From an uncultured bacterium (GTDB taxonomy: Bacteria; Cyanobacteriota; Vampirovibrionia; Gastranaerophilales; Gastranaerophilaceae): 11,497 bases of DNA. The DNA lies in assembly GCA_949286405.1 (NCBI GenBank), contig CASECH010000089.1, positions 1 to 11,497 on the forward strand. The letters run 5' to 3'. The notes beneath the pieces were generated by a model. That model did not search any database and had not been told where the DNA came from. It saw only the letters and a program-made list of their open reading frames with translations. Both the position numbers and the translations under genes were made by a program. Of the stretch, positions 1 to 8,078 are shown piece by piece. How positions within the stretch are numbered: position 1 is the stretch's first letter; each line of letters opens with the position of its first letter.

Positions 1-827
1 TAGTAACAGGTGCAAAAGGAATGTTAGGACAAGATTTATGTCCAATACTAGAAGATAGTGGCTGTTTCGTAATAGAAACAGATAAAGATACTCTTGATAT
101 TACTGATAATTCGGCTGTTGAAAAATATATAACAGAAACTCATCCTGATTTGGTTATTCATTGTGCAGCATATACAAATGTAAATAAAGCAGAAGAAGAT
201 TTATCAGGTGCAGAAGCAATAAATGTTACAGGTACAGAAAATATTGCAGAAGTGTGTGGAAAACTTGATATAACCTTAGTTTATATTTCAACGGATTATG
301 TCTTTGATGGGGAGAAAACAGAACCCTATACTCCAGAAGACAGAGTAAATCCTTTAAATAATTATGGTATGACAAAGTATGAAGGAGAAGAAGCTGTAAG
401 AAGTCTATGCAAAAAATATTATATAGCAAGGACAAGCTGGCTTTATGGTCATTACGGTAAGAATTTTGTAGAAACTATGATTTCACTAGCTACAAAACCT
501 GATTTAAAAGTCGTTGATGATCAAGTAGGATGCCCTACTTGGACAGTAGAGTTGGCAAACGGAATACTAAAACTGCTTTCAAAACCATATGGAACATATC
601 ATGTATGTGGTTCAGGAAAGACAAGTTGGTATGGATTCGCAAAAGAAATTTTTAACCAAATGAATTTAGAAACAAATTTACAGCCTTGTACATCAGAAGA
701 ATTTCCAAGTCCTGTAAAAAGACCTAAATACAGTGTTATGGACAACCAAGGAATATGCAGGGATTGGAGGCTTGCATTGAAGGATTACTTAGCTTTAAGA
801 AATTTTGATGAAGGAGAGTTATCATGA
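1..827 (+). CDS. rfbD: dTDP-4-dehydrorhamnose reductase (5' end missing)
   Basis: This NADPH-dependent reductase makes dTDP-L-rhamnose from dTDP-4-dehydro-L-rhamnose, the last step of rhamnose donor synthesis in the cytosol. The reading frame is open from base 3 ([10 protein letters not shown]), which is the nucleotide-binding glycine motif of a short-chain dehydrogenase fold. The true start therefore lies only a few codons before the window, and the ATG at 21 is internal. Visible signatures are [22 protein letters not shown], the catalytic YGMTK (Tyr codon 363-365, Lys codon 375-377) and the RmlD-typical DDQVGCPTW. Its stop codon overlaps the start of rfbA (ATGA), so the two are translationally coupled. 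rfbB and rfbC probably lie upstream, outside the window. Confidence 0.95.
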   Translation, partial: VTGAKGMLGQDLCPILEDSGCFVIETDKDTLDITDNSAVEKYITETHPDLVIHCAAYTNVNKAEEDLSGAEAINVTGTENIAEVCGKLDITLVYISTDYVFDGEKTEPYTPEDRVNPLNNYGMTKYEGEEAVRSLCKKYYIARTSWLYGHYGKNFVETMISLATKPDLKVVDDQVGCPTWTVELANGILKLLSKPYGTYHVCGSGKTSWYGFAKEIFNQMNLETNLQPCTSEEFPSPVKRPKYSVMDNQGICRDWRLALKDYLALRNFDEGELS

Positions 828-1699
828 AAGGTATAGTACTAGCAGGAGGCTCAGGCACAAGATTGTATCCGTCAACAATTGCAGTTTCAAAACAACTGTT
901 ACCAATTTATGATAAGCCTATGATTTATCATCCTATATCTGTTTTAATGTTGGCAGGAATAAAGGATATTTTGATTATATCAACTCCGCAAGATTTACCT
1001 AATTTCAAAAGATTGTTAGGTGATGGAGAGCAGTTTGGTGTTAAATTTTCTTATGTAGAGCAACCTAGTCCCGATGGACTTGCACAGGCTTTTATTCTTG
1101 GAAAAGAATTTATTGGAGATGATGATGTAGCACTTGTATTAGGTGACAATATATTCTATGGACCCGGGTTTTCAGGTACTTTAAAAAGGGTTGTTAAGAA
1201 TATAAAAAATAATGGAGGAGCTACAGTATTCGGATACCAAGTGAAAGATCCTCAAAGATTTGGTGTTGTTGAATTTGATAATTCTGGAAAGGTTTTGTCA
1301 CTTGAAGAAAAACCTAAAATTCCTAAATCAAATTATGCTGTGACCGGATTATATTTTTACGATAATGATGTTGTAAAATATGCTCAAAATCTAAAACCTT
1401 CTCCAAGAGGAGAGTTGGAAATCACAGATTTGAATAATATTTATCTTTCAGAAAATAAATTGAGTGTAGAACTACTTGGCAGAGGTTTTGCTTGGCTCGA
1501 TACAGGAACTCATCATTCGCTCTTGCAAGCAAGTCAGTATGTGCAGACAATAGAGGAAAACCAAGGGATAAAAATTGCTTGTCTTGAGGAAGTTGCATAT
1601 CGTATGGGTTTTGTTTCAAAAGAATTTCTTTTGTCAAAAGTCGATAAATTTAAAAATAATGAATATTATAATTACATTAAGTTAATGCTAAATTCTTAA
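824..1699 (+). CDS. rfbA: Glucose-1-phosphate thymidylyltransferase
   Basis: This enzyme joins dTTP and glucose-1-phosphate to give dTDP-glucose and pyrophosphate, the first and feedback-controlled step of dTDP-rhamnose synthesis. The 291 residues are full length for RmlA. Motifs seen are the nucleotide-binding GGSGTRL (8-14) with Lys23, QPSPDGLAQ (80-88), the metal-binding LGDN (106-109, Asp108) and EEKP (161-164). Further on are [12 protein letters not shown] and [16 protein letters not shown], typical of the family. GGAGAG lies just before the ATG, inside rfbD, and the start overlaps the rfbD stop by 4 bases. I see no hairpin terminator after it, so some transcripts may run on into glyA. 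Confidence 0.97.
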   Translation: MKGIVLAGGSGTRLYPSTIAVSKQLLPIYDKPMIYHPISVLMLAGIKDILIISTPQDLPNFKRLLGDGEQFGVKFSYVEQPSPDGLAQAFILGKEFIGDDDVALVLGDNIFYGPGFSGTLKRVVKNIKNNGGATVFGYQVKDPQRFGVVEFDNSGKVLSLEEKPKIPKSNYAVTGLYFYDNDVVKYAQNLKPSPRGELEITDLNNIYLSENKLSVELLGRGFAWLDTGTHHSLLQASQYVQTIEENQGIKIACLEEVAYRMGFVSKEFLLSKVDKFKNNEYYNYIKLMLNS

Positions 1700-1725
1700 C
1701 TATTTCCTAAAGATAATTTAAGAAT

Positions 1726-1754
1726 TTGTTTGATTTGTTATTTTTAATTATAAT
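1726..1754 (+). promoter_or_regulatory. Candidate promoter for glyA
   Basis: A perfect TATAAT -10 box (1749-1754) has TTGTTT (1726-1731) 17 bases upstream. The -35 box is weak (3 of 6 consensus bases). In such AT-rich sequence a perfect -10 can occur by chance, but its place, 33 bases before the glyA ATG and after a gene without a terminator, makes sense. Confidence 0.5.
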
Positions 1755-1787
1755 TATTACGTATATATTTTGAATTATGAGGTGAGA

Positions 1788-3026
1788 ATGAATTTAGATA
1801 ATATAAAAAAAGTGGATCCTGAAGTAGCTAAACAAATTGAGTTGGAATTTGAAAGACAACAAAACACAATAGAATTGATTGCAAGTGAAAATATTACATC
1901 AAAAGCAGTAATGGAAGCATGTGGAAGTGTATTAACGAATAAATACGCAGAAGGTAAACCAAGTAAAAGATTTTATAACGGGTGTGAACATGTAGATGTA
2001 ATTGAAGCTCTTGCTCAAGAAAGAGCCTGTAAATTATTTGGTATGGATCATGCTAATGTTCAACCTCACAGCGGAGCTCAAGCAAATATGGCTGTGTTTA
2101 TGGCTGTATTAAAACCTGGTGATAAAGTTTTGGGTATGGACTTATCAAACGGTGGTCACCTATCTCATGGTTCTCCTGTTAATTTTTCAGGGTTATATTT
2201 TGATGTAAAAAGCTATGGAGTTGACGCAGAAGGTAATATCGATTATGAAAATGTTAGAGAAATGGCTCATCAGCATAAACCTAAATTAATCATTTGCGGA
2301 GCAAGTAATTATTCAAAAATTATAGACTTCAAAAAATTTAGAGAAATTGCAGATGAAGTAGGAGCTTATTTGTTAGCTGATATTGCACATATTGCAGGAC
2401 TTGTAGCAGCCGGACTTCATCCATCACCAGCTGGTTATGCACAATTTGTAACTACTACAACTCATAAGTCATTGCGTGGACCAAGAGGTGGAATTACGAT
2501 GTGTGATGAGGAATTTGCACAAATAATTGATAAAGCTGTTTTCCCAGGTATGCAAGGTGGTCCGTTGGAGCATATTATTGCTGGTAAGGCTGTTGCACTT
2601 TTAGAAGCTTCTAAACCTGAGTTTAAAGAATATGCTGCTCAAATTATCAAAAATGCTAAAGCTCTGGCTCAAGGGCTGATGGATGAAGGCATGGATATTG
2701 TAGGTGGCATGACAGAAAACCATTTGATGACACTTGATTTGAGAAAAACAGGTAAAACAGGTAAGGATATGGCTAATATCCTTGAAAAAGTTGGTATTAC
2801 CGCAAATAAAAATACAGTACCAAATGACCCTCAAAGTCCTTTTGTAACAAGTGGTATAAGGCTTGGAACTCCTGCAGTGACAACGAGAGGTTTTAAAGAA
2901 GAAGATATGACAGAAGTTGCAAAAATTATTGCATCTGCAATATTTTCGTCAGATAATGAATTGGGATTGAAGAATTTAAGAGAACGTTCTCTTAAATTAT
3001 GTAAAAAATATCCGATATATCAATAG
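1788..3026 (+). CDS. glyA: Serine hydroxymethyltransferase
   Basis: This cytosolic PLP enzyme interconverts serine plus tetrahydrofolate with glycine plus 5,10-methylene-tetrahydrofolate and is the main source of one-carbon units. I chose the ATG at 1788, giving 412 residues. It is preceded at a good distance by GAGGTGA, and the product begins as family members do, whereas an upstream in-frame TTG at 1770 adds six residues and overlaps that ribosome site. Motifs seen are ELIASEN (29-35), [15 protein letters not shown] (51-65), QPHSGAQAN (92-100) and the PLP-binding TTTTHKS with Lys227, then RGPRGG. The wecA-like gene starts 14 bases after its stop, which suggests cotranscription. Confidence 0.97.
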   Translation: MNLDNIKKVDPEVAKQIELEFERQQNTIELIASENITSKAVMEACGSVLTNKYAEGKPSKRFYNGCEHVDVIEALAQERACKLFGMDHANVQPHSGAQANMAVFMAVLKPGDKVLGMDLSNGGHLSHGSPVNFSGLYFDVKSYGVDAEGNIDYENVREMAHQHKPKLIICGASNYSKIIDFKKFREIADEVGAYLLADIAHIAGLVAAGLHPSPAGYAQFVTTTTHKSLRGPRGGITMCDEEFAQIIDKAVFPGMQGGPLEHIIAGKAVALLEASKPEFKEYAAQIIKNAKALAQGLMDEGMDIVGGMTENHLMTLDLRKTGKTGKDMANILEKVGITANKNTVPNDPQSPFVTSGIRLGTPAVTTRGFKEEDMTEVAKIIASAIFSSDNELGLKNLRERSLKLCKKYPIYQ

Positions 3027-3040
3027 GGAATTAAAATAAT

Positions 3041-4072
3041 ATGTTAATAAAATTATCTCACGCACACGTTATGGGAACAGTTATAGCATACTTGATAGGA
3101 GTATGTCTTGTCCCTTTAGTAATAAGTTTTTCTAAAAAAGAAGGCTTAGTAGATGTACCAAATGAGCGTAAAATTCATACAAAGCCAATATCAAGAATTG
3201 GTGGGGTTGCTATATGGGCAAGTTCAATGTTGACTTTTTTATGTTTGGTGTGCTTGAGTTACTATCCATATGGAAGTCTTTTATCAGGAATATTGTTAGG
3301 TGGGTCTTTAATGTTCTTGTTGGGACTTGTGGATGATATTTATAATTTGGATGCTAAGTTTAAATTGTTTATTCAAATATCTATTGCTACATTGGTATAT
3401 CTTTTAGGTGTTCAAATTAATAATGTACCTTTTATAGGTGATATAGGGGTTTTCTCATATCCAATAACTTTGTTATGGATTGTTGGTATTTCAAATGCTT
3501 TGAACTTTATTGATGGCGTAGATGGTCTTGCAGGATCTGTTGTGACAATTAATGCAATAACTCTTGCGATTATTGCAGTTGCAATGACTCCTCCAAATCC
3601 TATGAGTGCTTTGATTGGATTTATTTTAGCGGGTTCAATGCTTGCGTTTTTGACTTACAATTTTAATCCGGCAAGAATTTTTATGGGTGATTCAGGAGCA
3701 TTATTTTCAGGATTTTTGCTTGCTACGATATCAATTACAGGGGTAATGAAAGCTGCAACCTTAGCAATTTTGTTGCCGTTTTTAGTACTAGCTGTACCTA
3801 TTATGGATATTACATTTTCTTCATTAAGAAGAATTGCAAAAGGGAAATCTCCTTTTGTTGCTGATGCTGAACATATTCACCATAAGCTTTTGCATGCAGG
3901 TTTTTCACAAAAGAAAACTGTTATGATTTTAACTTCAGTTGCAATTATAGCTGGAGCTTTAGCTTCTTTGTTTATGGGTTCTGATACTATTAAACACTAT
4001 TTTATATATATAATTGCAATTGTAATTATTATGTTGTTACTAAACTTTATAAAGGTATTGACAAAAAAATAA
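3041..4072 (+). CDS. wecA: Undecaprenyl-phosphate GlcNAc-1-phosphate transferase (WecA/TagO family)
   Basis: This polytopic membrane enzyme transfers a sugar-1-phosphate, probably GlcNAc-1-P, from the UDP-sugar to undecaprenyl phosphate and so starts a lipid-linked surface polysaccharide. The 343-residue length fits the family. Motifs seen in order are DVPNERKIHTKPISRIGG (38-55), VDD with the Mg-binding Asp98-Asp99, NFIDGVDGLAG with Asp158/Asp161, IFMGDSG (213-219) and HIHH (278-281). About ten hydrophobic segments surround them. HIHH and the full NFIDGVDG favour WecA/TagO/RgpG over MraY, but the exact sugar cannot be read from sequence. AGGGA lies 11 bases before the ATG, and Met11 is a less likely start because nothing like a ribosome site precedes it. 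The nearby rfbDA genes suggest a rhamnose-containing polymer. Confidence 0.92.
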   Translation: MLIKLSHAHVMGTVIAYLIGVCLVPLVISFSKKEGLVDVPNERKIHTKPISRIGGVAIWASSMLTFLCLVCLSYYPYGSLLSGILLGGSLMFLLGLVDDIYNLDAKFKLFIQISIATLVYLLGVQINNVPFIGDIGVFSYPITLLWIVGISNALNFIDGVDGLAGSVVTINAITLAIIAVAMTPPNPMSALIGFILAGSMLAFLTYNFNPARIFMGDSGALFSGFLLATISITGVMKAATLAILLPFLVLAVPIMDITFSSLRRIAKGKSPFVADAEHIHHKLLHAGFSQKKTVMILTSVAIIAGALASLFMGSDTIKHYFIYIIAIVIIMLLLNFIKVLTKK

Positions 4073-4086
4073 GAATGTGGTATCCT
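4058..4086 (+). promoter_or_regulatory. Strong promoter candidate inside the end of wecA
   Basis: A perfect TTGACA (4058-4063) lies in the last codons of the wecA-like gene. Exactly 17 bases later is TATCCT (4081-4086), with an extended -10 TG at 4078-4079. Transcription would start near 4093 and give a leader of about 175 bases before the ATG at 4268. No terminator separates it from wecA, so read-through transcripts are also possible. Confidence 0.65.
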
Positions 4087-4092
4087 ACCAAA

Positions 4093-4267
4093 GGATTTAA
4101 TTACTCAGTTTTGAAACGATGCTGTTTTTACAGGATGAGAGTTCAAAATATTTAAGTGTAAATCTGCCATATATGTATTCTTAAGTCAGGTTAGTAAAAA
4201 CCTGATGAGGGATGTTAAGGGTATGTATATATACGTGTAGTGTTAGTTAAGTAAAGGTTTATTAACT
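4093..4267 (+). promoter_or_regulatory. Structured mRNA leader, possible cis-regulatory RNA
   Basis: This noncoding stretch folds into two long elements. Element 1 (4109-4148) has outer stem TTTTGAA/TTCAAAA, then ATGCTGT/ACAGGAT with one G-G mismatch and a TTTT loop. Element 2 has a 16-bp stem (4169-4184 with 4215-4230) in which every position pairs, four of them as G-U. Inside that stem is a 7-bp hairpin TCAGGTT/AACCTGA (4186-4205) with a 9-base bulge on the 3' side. Both elements carry GATGAG on the 3' flank of the inner hairpin (4134-4139 and 4204-4209). The G-U pairs suggest selection as RNA rather than a DNA palindrome. I do not recognise a known riboswitch class. A stand-alone small RNA is possible but lacks its own terminator. 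Confidence 0.5.
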
Positions 4268-4268
4268 A
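4244..4268 (+). promoter_or_regulatory. Hairpin enclosing the ribosome site of the 4268 gene
   Basis: TAGTTAA (4244-4250) is the exact reverse complement of TTAACTA (4262-4268). The 11-base loop holds the only Shine-Dalgarno-like run, AAAGG (4253-4257), and the stem takes in the A of the ATG. As RNA this would limit ribosome access. As DNA it could be an operator, since a similar repeat with the same spacing occurs at 10596-10620. Confidence 0.45.
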
Positions 4269-4810
4269 TGACAGTAAGAGCAGTAAATGGTTACAATCAT
4301 GATCGAGTAGCATTTCCAACGGTTTTAGCAGGTACAGCTGCTGGTGCAGGAGCGGGTTATATTTTGAAAAATACCTTACCTGTTACACAGACAGAAAACG
4401 ATTTTAGCATTAAAGCGATTAGAATGGCAAGTAATAAAATTGCCAATAGAGATATGGTTGCTAGTATTAAAAAATCCGCAAAGCTTGAAAATCGTGATTT
4501 AACATTAGCACAAGATGCTTTTGTAAGTATGATTGAAAAGAAAAAAGGTAATGAAGGTTTTCTCCCTGCTAATATTTTGAAAAAAGTTAAAGACTTGGAC
4601 AAAAAAGTTCCAGGATCAGGGCAGGAATATAAAGATATTATTGATAAAGTTAATTCTGTTGCAAGAAAAAAATCTGAAAGATTTGTAAGACTTTGTAAAA
4701 GGATGATAAAAGAAGAAAGACCTCTTGCAGGTTTTGTTATTCCTGGAGCAATTGCAGGTTTTGTTGCAGGGATAGTAGTTAATGCTTGTAGAGATAATAG
4801 ACAGGCGTAA
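4268..4810 (+). CDS. Protein of unknown function with hydrophobic N- and C-terminal segments
   Basis: I do not recognise this 180-residue protein. Near the start is a Gly/Ala-rich hydrophobic segment (about 16-33, with GTAAGAGAGY). The middle (about 40-150) is highly charged, rich in lysine and probably helical. Near the end is a second Gly/Ala-rich hydrophobic segment (about 152-174, PLAGFVIPGAIAGFVAG). Glycine-spaced segments like these can be membrane helices that pack together or insert as hairpins, so a membrane-associated role is an inference. There is no typical signal peptide. It has its own promoter and a folded leader, and a terminator follows directly, so it forms a single-gene unit. 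Codon use and AT content match the neighbours. A long open frame on the opposite strand is a shadow of this gene. Confidence 0.75.
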   Translation: MTVRAVNGYNHDRVAFPTVLAGTAAGAGAGYILKNTLPVTQTENDFSIKAIRMASNKIANRDMVASIKKSAKLENRDLTLAQDAFVSMIEKKKGNEGFLPANILKKVKDLDKKVPGSGQEYKDIIDKVNSVARKKSERFVRLCKRMIKEERPLAGFVIPGAIAGFVAGIVVNACRDNRQA

Positions 4811-4842
4811 AAGTTTTGTATAAATTTCACCAAATAAATTAA

Positions 4843-4880
4843 GGCCGCGTATGATTTTATTCGGCCGTTTTCATTTTTTT
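4843..4880. terminator. Intrinsic terminator after the 4268 gene, possibly serving both strands
   Basis: GGCCG (4843-4847) pairs with CGGCC (4862-4866) around a 14-base loop, followed on the plus strand by TTTTCATTTTTTT (4868-4880). Read on the minus strand the same stem is followed by TTAATTTATTT, a weaker tail, so it may also stop miaB transcripts. Confidence 0.75.
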
Positions 4881-4910
4881 CAACCTCCAAAGTTAAATCT
4901 TTAGAGGTTG
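4881..4910. repeat. Inverted repeat between two convergent genes
   Basis: CAACCTC (4881-4887) and GAGGTTG (4904-4910) are exact reverse complements. Inside them AAAG and CTTT also pair, across one C/A mismatch. On the minus strand this is the first hairpin after the miaB stop, but it is followed by A rather than T residues, so alone it is not a classic terminator. It may protect the 3' end of the miaB mRNA or add to the terminator at 4843. Confidence 0.55.
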
Positions 4911-4920
4911 AGTACTATAC

Positions 4921-6246
4921 TTATATAAGTTCACCTTGAAGATACCAGGTTTTTGCTCCTGATATTTTTACGTTTACGAATTCTCCTGTAAGGTCTTTAT
5001 CACAAGGTACATGGACTGTTTTATTATTTCTTGTTTTACCTGTGATTATATTTTTACCTTTATGTTTGTAGAAACTTTCTACGAGAATTTCCATTTCTCG
5101 TCCTACGTATTTCTTATTCGATTTCAGGCAATTTTCTTTTACTTTGTCATTAAGTCTTTGAAATCTTTTGTCTTTAATATTTTCAGGGATATATTTATCT
5201 ACCCATTTCGCCGCAACAGTTTTTTCTCTTGGTGAGTATGCTGCAACATTAGAGTAATCTAATTCAAATTCGTCAATAGCAGTAAGAGTTTCTTCAAATT
5301 GTTCTTCTGTTTCTCCTGGAAATCCTGCAATAAAGTCGCTTGTAATTGTAACATCTGGAACCATTTTCCTTATTTTTTGAACAATTTTAGCATAAGTTTC
5401 TCTGTCATAGCGTCTGTTCATAGCTTTTAAGACTTCACTGCTTCCTGATTGCATAGGTATATGGTAATATTCACATACTTTATCAAGTTCTATTGCTGTT
5501 TCTATAAGTTCATCAGTTATATCTGTAGGATATGATGTTACAAAGCGAATTCTAAATTTACCTTCTAGTGCGTTTAAATCTCTAAGAAGTTGGGCTAGTC
5601 TGTAGTTTCTGTCTTTAAAATCTTTGCCGTAGCTGTCTACATTTTGTCCAAGTAGTGTAATTTCTTTGAATCCTTCATTTAATGCATCTTGAGCTTCTTT
5701 TATAATAATTTCAGGCATTCTTGAACGTTCACGACCTCTGGTATATGGTACTATACAGTATGTACAAAAATTATTGCATCCTTCTGTAATAGGTATCCAA
5801 GCATTTACGCCTTTTACGCGTTCAATGTTGTATTCTTTTGCAAGATTATCTTCTGTTGCATTTGTCTCAGTACATTCGCAAACTCTTTCTCCTGCATTGA
5901 TTTTTTTGATTATTTCAGGAAGTGAATATATTTTGTGAGTTCCAAGTACAAAATCCACGTATGGAGCTCTTTTGAATATTTCTTCTGCTTTTTGCTGAGC
6001 AACGCAACCGCAAAAACCAATTTTTATGTCTTTACCTTCTTTTTTCCACTTGCCCCAAGTTCCAATTGCACTAAAGGCTTTATCTTCTGAAAGTTGTCTG
6101 ATAGAACAAGTATTAATCATAAGTAAATCAGCATCTTCAGGATTTTTGACTTCTACATAGTCAAAGTGAGAAAGCATTCCAAGCATTCTTTCTGTATCTG
6201 ATTTATTCATTTGACAACCCATTGTATCGATATATACGTGTTTCAT
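4921..6246 (-). CDS. miaB: tRNA-2-methylthio-N6-dimethylallyladenosine synthase
   Basis: This radical-SAM methylthiotransferase converts i6A37 of tRNAs that read codons starting with U into ms2i6A, using two [4Fe-4S] clusters. The 441 residues are full length. The N-terminal domain carries the auxiliary-cluster cysteines in GCQMN (Cys11), NTCSIR (Cys47) and GCVAQ (Cys81). The radical-SAM motif GCNNFCTYCIVPYTRGRERS holds Cys157, Cys161 and Cys164. A C-terminal TRAM-like domain covers about 378-441. The exact N-terminal and TRGRERSR wording favours MiaB over RimO or MtaB. The ATG is preceded by AAAGGGAA at a normal distance. Cys123 and Cys125 lie between the domains and are not known ligands. 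Its partner MiaA is not in the window. Confidence 0.96.
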   Translation of the reverse strand: MKHVYIDTMGCQMNKSDTERMLGMLSHFDYVEVKNPEDADLLMINTCSIRQLSEDKAFSAIGTWGKWKKEGKDIKIGFCGCVAQQKAEEIFKRAPYVDFVLGTHKIYSLPEIIKKINAGERVCECTETNATEDNLAKEYNIERVKGVNAWIPITEGCNNFCTYCIVPYTRGRERSRMPEIIIKEAQDALNEGFKEITLLGQNVDSYGKDFKDRNYRLAQLLRDLNALEGKFRIRFVTSYPTDITDELIETAIELDKVCEYYHIPMQSGSSEVLKAMNRRYDRETYAKIVQKIRKMVPDVTITSDFIAGFPGETEEQFEETLTAIDEFELDYSNVAAYSPREKTVAAKWVDKYIPENIKDKRFQRLNDKVKENCLKSNKKYVGREMEILVESFYKHKGKNIITGKTRNNKTVHVPCDKDLTGEFVNVKISGAKTWYLQGELI

Positions 6247-6281
6247 TTTTTATTCCCTTTTATAAAATCTCTTGCAAAACA

Positions 6282-6290
6282 ATTTTAACA
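6282..6290 (-). promoter_or_regulatory. Candidate extended -10 promoter for miaB
   Basis: On the minus strand this reads TGTTAAAAT, an extended -10 (TG-N-TAAAAT). It would start transcription about 30 bases before the miaB ATG. No good -35 box lies at the right distance, so this rests on the extended -10 alone. Confidence 0.4.
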
Positions 6291-6317
6291 CAAAAATGTT
6301 ACAGAGCTTTTAATTAC

Positions 6318-6346
6318 TTGACTTTTGGGGGTTAAAATACTATTCT
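6318..6346 (+). promoter_or_regulatory. Promoter candidate for the fatty-acid ligase operon
   Basis: TTGACT (6318-6323) and TATTCT (6341-6346) are spaced by 17 bases, and transcription would start near 6353. It lies back to back with the miaB promoter candidate in a 145-base divergent region. Confidence 0.55.
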
Positions 6347-6391
6347 TTAATTAGGACTTTCTGTATTTTAGTGATGGTATGAGGTGTTTTT

Positions 6392-8062
6392 ATGGGATTA
6401 AGGCAAAGGAATATTTTATCTCTTTTGGAGGACAAAACTAATGATTATGCAGATAGAGTTGCATTAGGAATGAAAACTCCAATGGGTTGGAAAGAATTTA
6501 CCTATAGTGGAATTGGTTTGATGTCAAGGAAGCTTGCTCATTATTTGATTAATAGTGTTAAAGTAAAAAAGGGAGAAAGGCTTGCTATTTTATCTGAGTC
6601 AAAACCTGAATATGGTGCTTGTGTATTTGCCTCAATTCTTGCAGGGATGATTACTGTTCCCTTGGATATCAAACTTACAGAATATGAATTGACATCTATT
6701 TTATTGGATTGTGAGCCTACTGTAATGCTTGTATCTCAAAACTTTGTACAACGAGCTTTAGAACTGCAGAAGAAGATATCTTCTATCAGGACAATTTTGG
6801 TAATTGATGAACCGTCATATAATGCAGAATTACTGAGTATTTATTCTTTGCCAAATAATTATGATTGTAAATGGCGTTATAGAAGTTCAAAATCTACCGC
6901 ATTGATAATTTATACCTCAGGTACAACAGGAGCTCCAAAGGGTGTTGAAATTTCGTTTGTAAATATGTTTACCCAGCTTGAAGATTTGCAATATGCTTTG
7001 GAAAAAATACTACCTTACCAAAATGTTACTATTTTATCAATTTTACCAATGAATCATTTGTTTGAATTGACTGTTGGGTTTTCAACATTTTTGAATTTTG
7101 GTTTTTCTGTATACTATACTCAGAGTCTTAAACCTAAAGATATTCTTAGTATTATGAGAGAAAAACAAGTTGAATTTATGATAGTCGTACCTGCTTTTTT
7201 GAAGTTGCTCAAGACAGGGATTGAAAATGAAATTAAAAATTCTCCAAAACTAACGCAAGTTTTGTTTAAATCAATGTTTCATATAGCAAAATTTGTTCCA
7301 TTTTACAGTATAAAGAAATTAATGTTTAAAAAGATTCATGACAAATTTGGCGGCTATTTTATAGGCTGCATATCAGGAGGTGCACCTTTAGATGTATCGG
7401 TTGGAGCATTTTTTGAAAGGATAGGAATAAAAGTATATCAGGGGTATGGACTATCTGAGGCAAGTCCTGTAGTATCTGTAAATACTGATAGACGCAGTGA
7501 TATAGCCTCAGTGGGAAGACCATTGAAAAGTTTAGAGGCTAAAATTGATGAGACTACAGGAGAGCTTTTGTTAAAAGGTCCTTCTGTTATGAAAGGTTAT
7601 CATAATCAACCTGGTTTGACTTCAGAAGTGATCGATTCAAATGGTTGGCTTCACACCGGTGATATTGCAAAAATTGAACATGGACATATTTACATAACTG
7701 GAAGAATTAAAAATATGATAGTTCTCTCAGGTGGTAAGAAAGTATTTCCTGAAGAGGTAGAATCTGTATTAGAAAAAAGTCCTTATTTTGCAGAAGTATG
7801 TATTCTTGGAGTATCAAGATCATTTGGCTCAAAAGATGGTACTGAAGATATTGCAGCCGTCATAGTTCCTCAAGAGGATTTAATCAAAAAATATGATTGG
7901 GATACAGTTGAAAAATTAGTTCGCGATGAAGTAAAAAATTTGTCCCAGCAGTTGACACCGTACAAACGTCCTATTAATATAGTTGTAACAAGAGAACCAC
8001 TTCCAAAAACTACTACAAGAAAAATAAAAAGAAAAGAAGTCAGGGAACTTGTAAAGGCATGA
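6392..8062 (+). CDS. AMP-forming fatty-acid ligase (long-chain acyl-CoA or acyl-ACP synthetase)
   Basis: This enzyme activates a carboxylic acid, most likely a fatty acid, with ATP to an acyl-adenylate and transfers it to CoA or acyl carrier protein. The 556 residues fit the ANL superfamily. Motifs seen are the P-loop-like YTSGTTGAPKG (174-184), MNHLFELTVG, ISGGAPLD, YGLSEASP (352-359), HTGD (421-424, ATP-ribose Asp424), GRIKN (437-441) and a C-terminal TTRKIKR with the probable catalytic Lys544. The basic helical insert around residues 270-310 resembles FAA1/Aas-type long-chain enzymes. GAGGTG precedes the ATG. It could recycle free fatty acids, as Aas does in cyanobacteria, or feed a lipid pathway, and the acceptor cannot be decided here. 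A small exported protein follows in the same operon. Confidence 0.88.
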   Translation: MGLRQRNILSLLEDKTNDYADRVALGMKTPMGWKEFTYSGIGLMSRKLAHYLINSVKVKKGERLAILSESKPEYGACVFASILAGMITVPLDIKLTEYELTSILLDCEPTVMLVSQNFVQRALELQKKISSIRTILVIDEPSYNAELLSIYSLPNNYDCKWRYRSSKSTALIIYTSGTTGAPKGVEISFVNMFTQLEDLQYALEKILPYQNVTILSILPMNHLFELTVGFSTFLNFGFSVYYTQSLKPKDILSIMREKQVEFMIVVPAFLKLLKTGIENEIKNSPKLTQVLFKSMFHIAKFVPFYSIKKLMFKKIHDKFGGYFIGCISGGAPLDVSVGAFFERIGIKVYQGYGLSEASPVVSVNTDRRSDIASVGRPLKSLEAKIDETTGELLLKGPSVMKGYHNQPGLTSEVIDSNGWLHTGDIAKIEHGHIYITGRIKNMIVLSGGKKVFPEEVESVLEKSPYFAEVCILGVSRSFGSKDGTEDIAAVIVPQEDLIKKYDWDTVEKLVRDEVKNLSQQLTPYKRPINIVVTREPLPKTTTRKIKRKEVRELVKA

Positions 8063-8078
8063 TATTATAGAGGTGATA

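Noticed and set aside
1770..1787. Upstream TTG start for glyA
   Set aside because: It would place the ribosome site GAGGTGA inside the coding region. The ATG at 1788 fits the site and the family length.
4185..4214. Hammerhead-ribozyme-like pattern: GTC after a stem, a hairpin, then CTGATGAG (4202-4209)
   Set aside because: The order stem, GUC, hairpin, CUGAUGAG recalls a hammerhead core, but stem II and the required GAAA are absent before the closing stem. The base pair next to the cleavage site would be A-C, and the core bases pair within the hairpin instead.
4073..4267. tRNA or other known RNA gene in the wecA-downstream gap
   Set aside because: No cloverleaf, no GGTTCGA-type T-loop and no match to riboswitch cores I know. 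It is kept only as an unclassified structured leader.
4357..4890. 177-codon open frame on the minus strand
   Set aside because: It lies opposite the 4268-4810 gene and runs across the terminator. Its composition (Leu/Ile/Ser-rich) is that of an antisense shadow and its start lacks a ribosome site.
8073..8078. GTG start two codons before the exported protein
   Set aside because: The GTG is itself part of the Shine-Dalgarno sequence GAGGTGA, and the ATG at 8079 is correctly spaced and begins a normal signal peptide.
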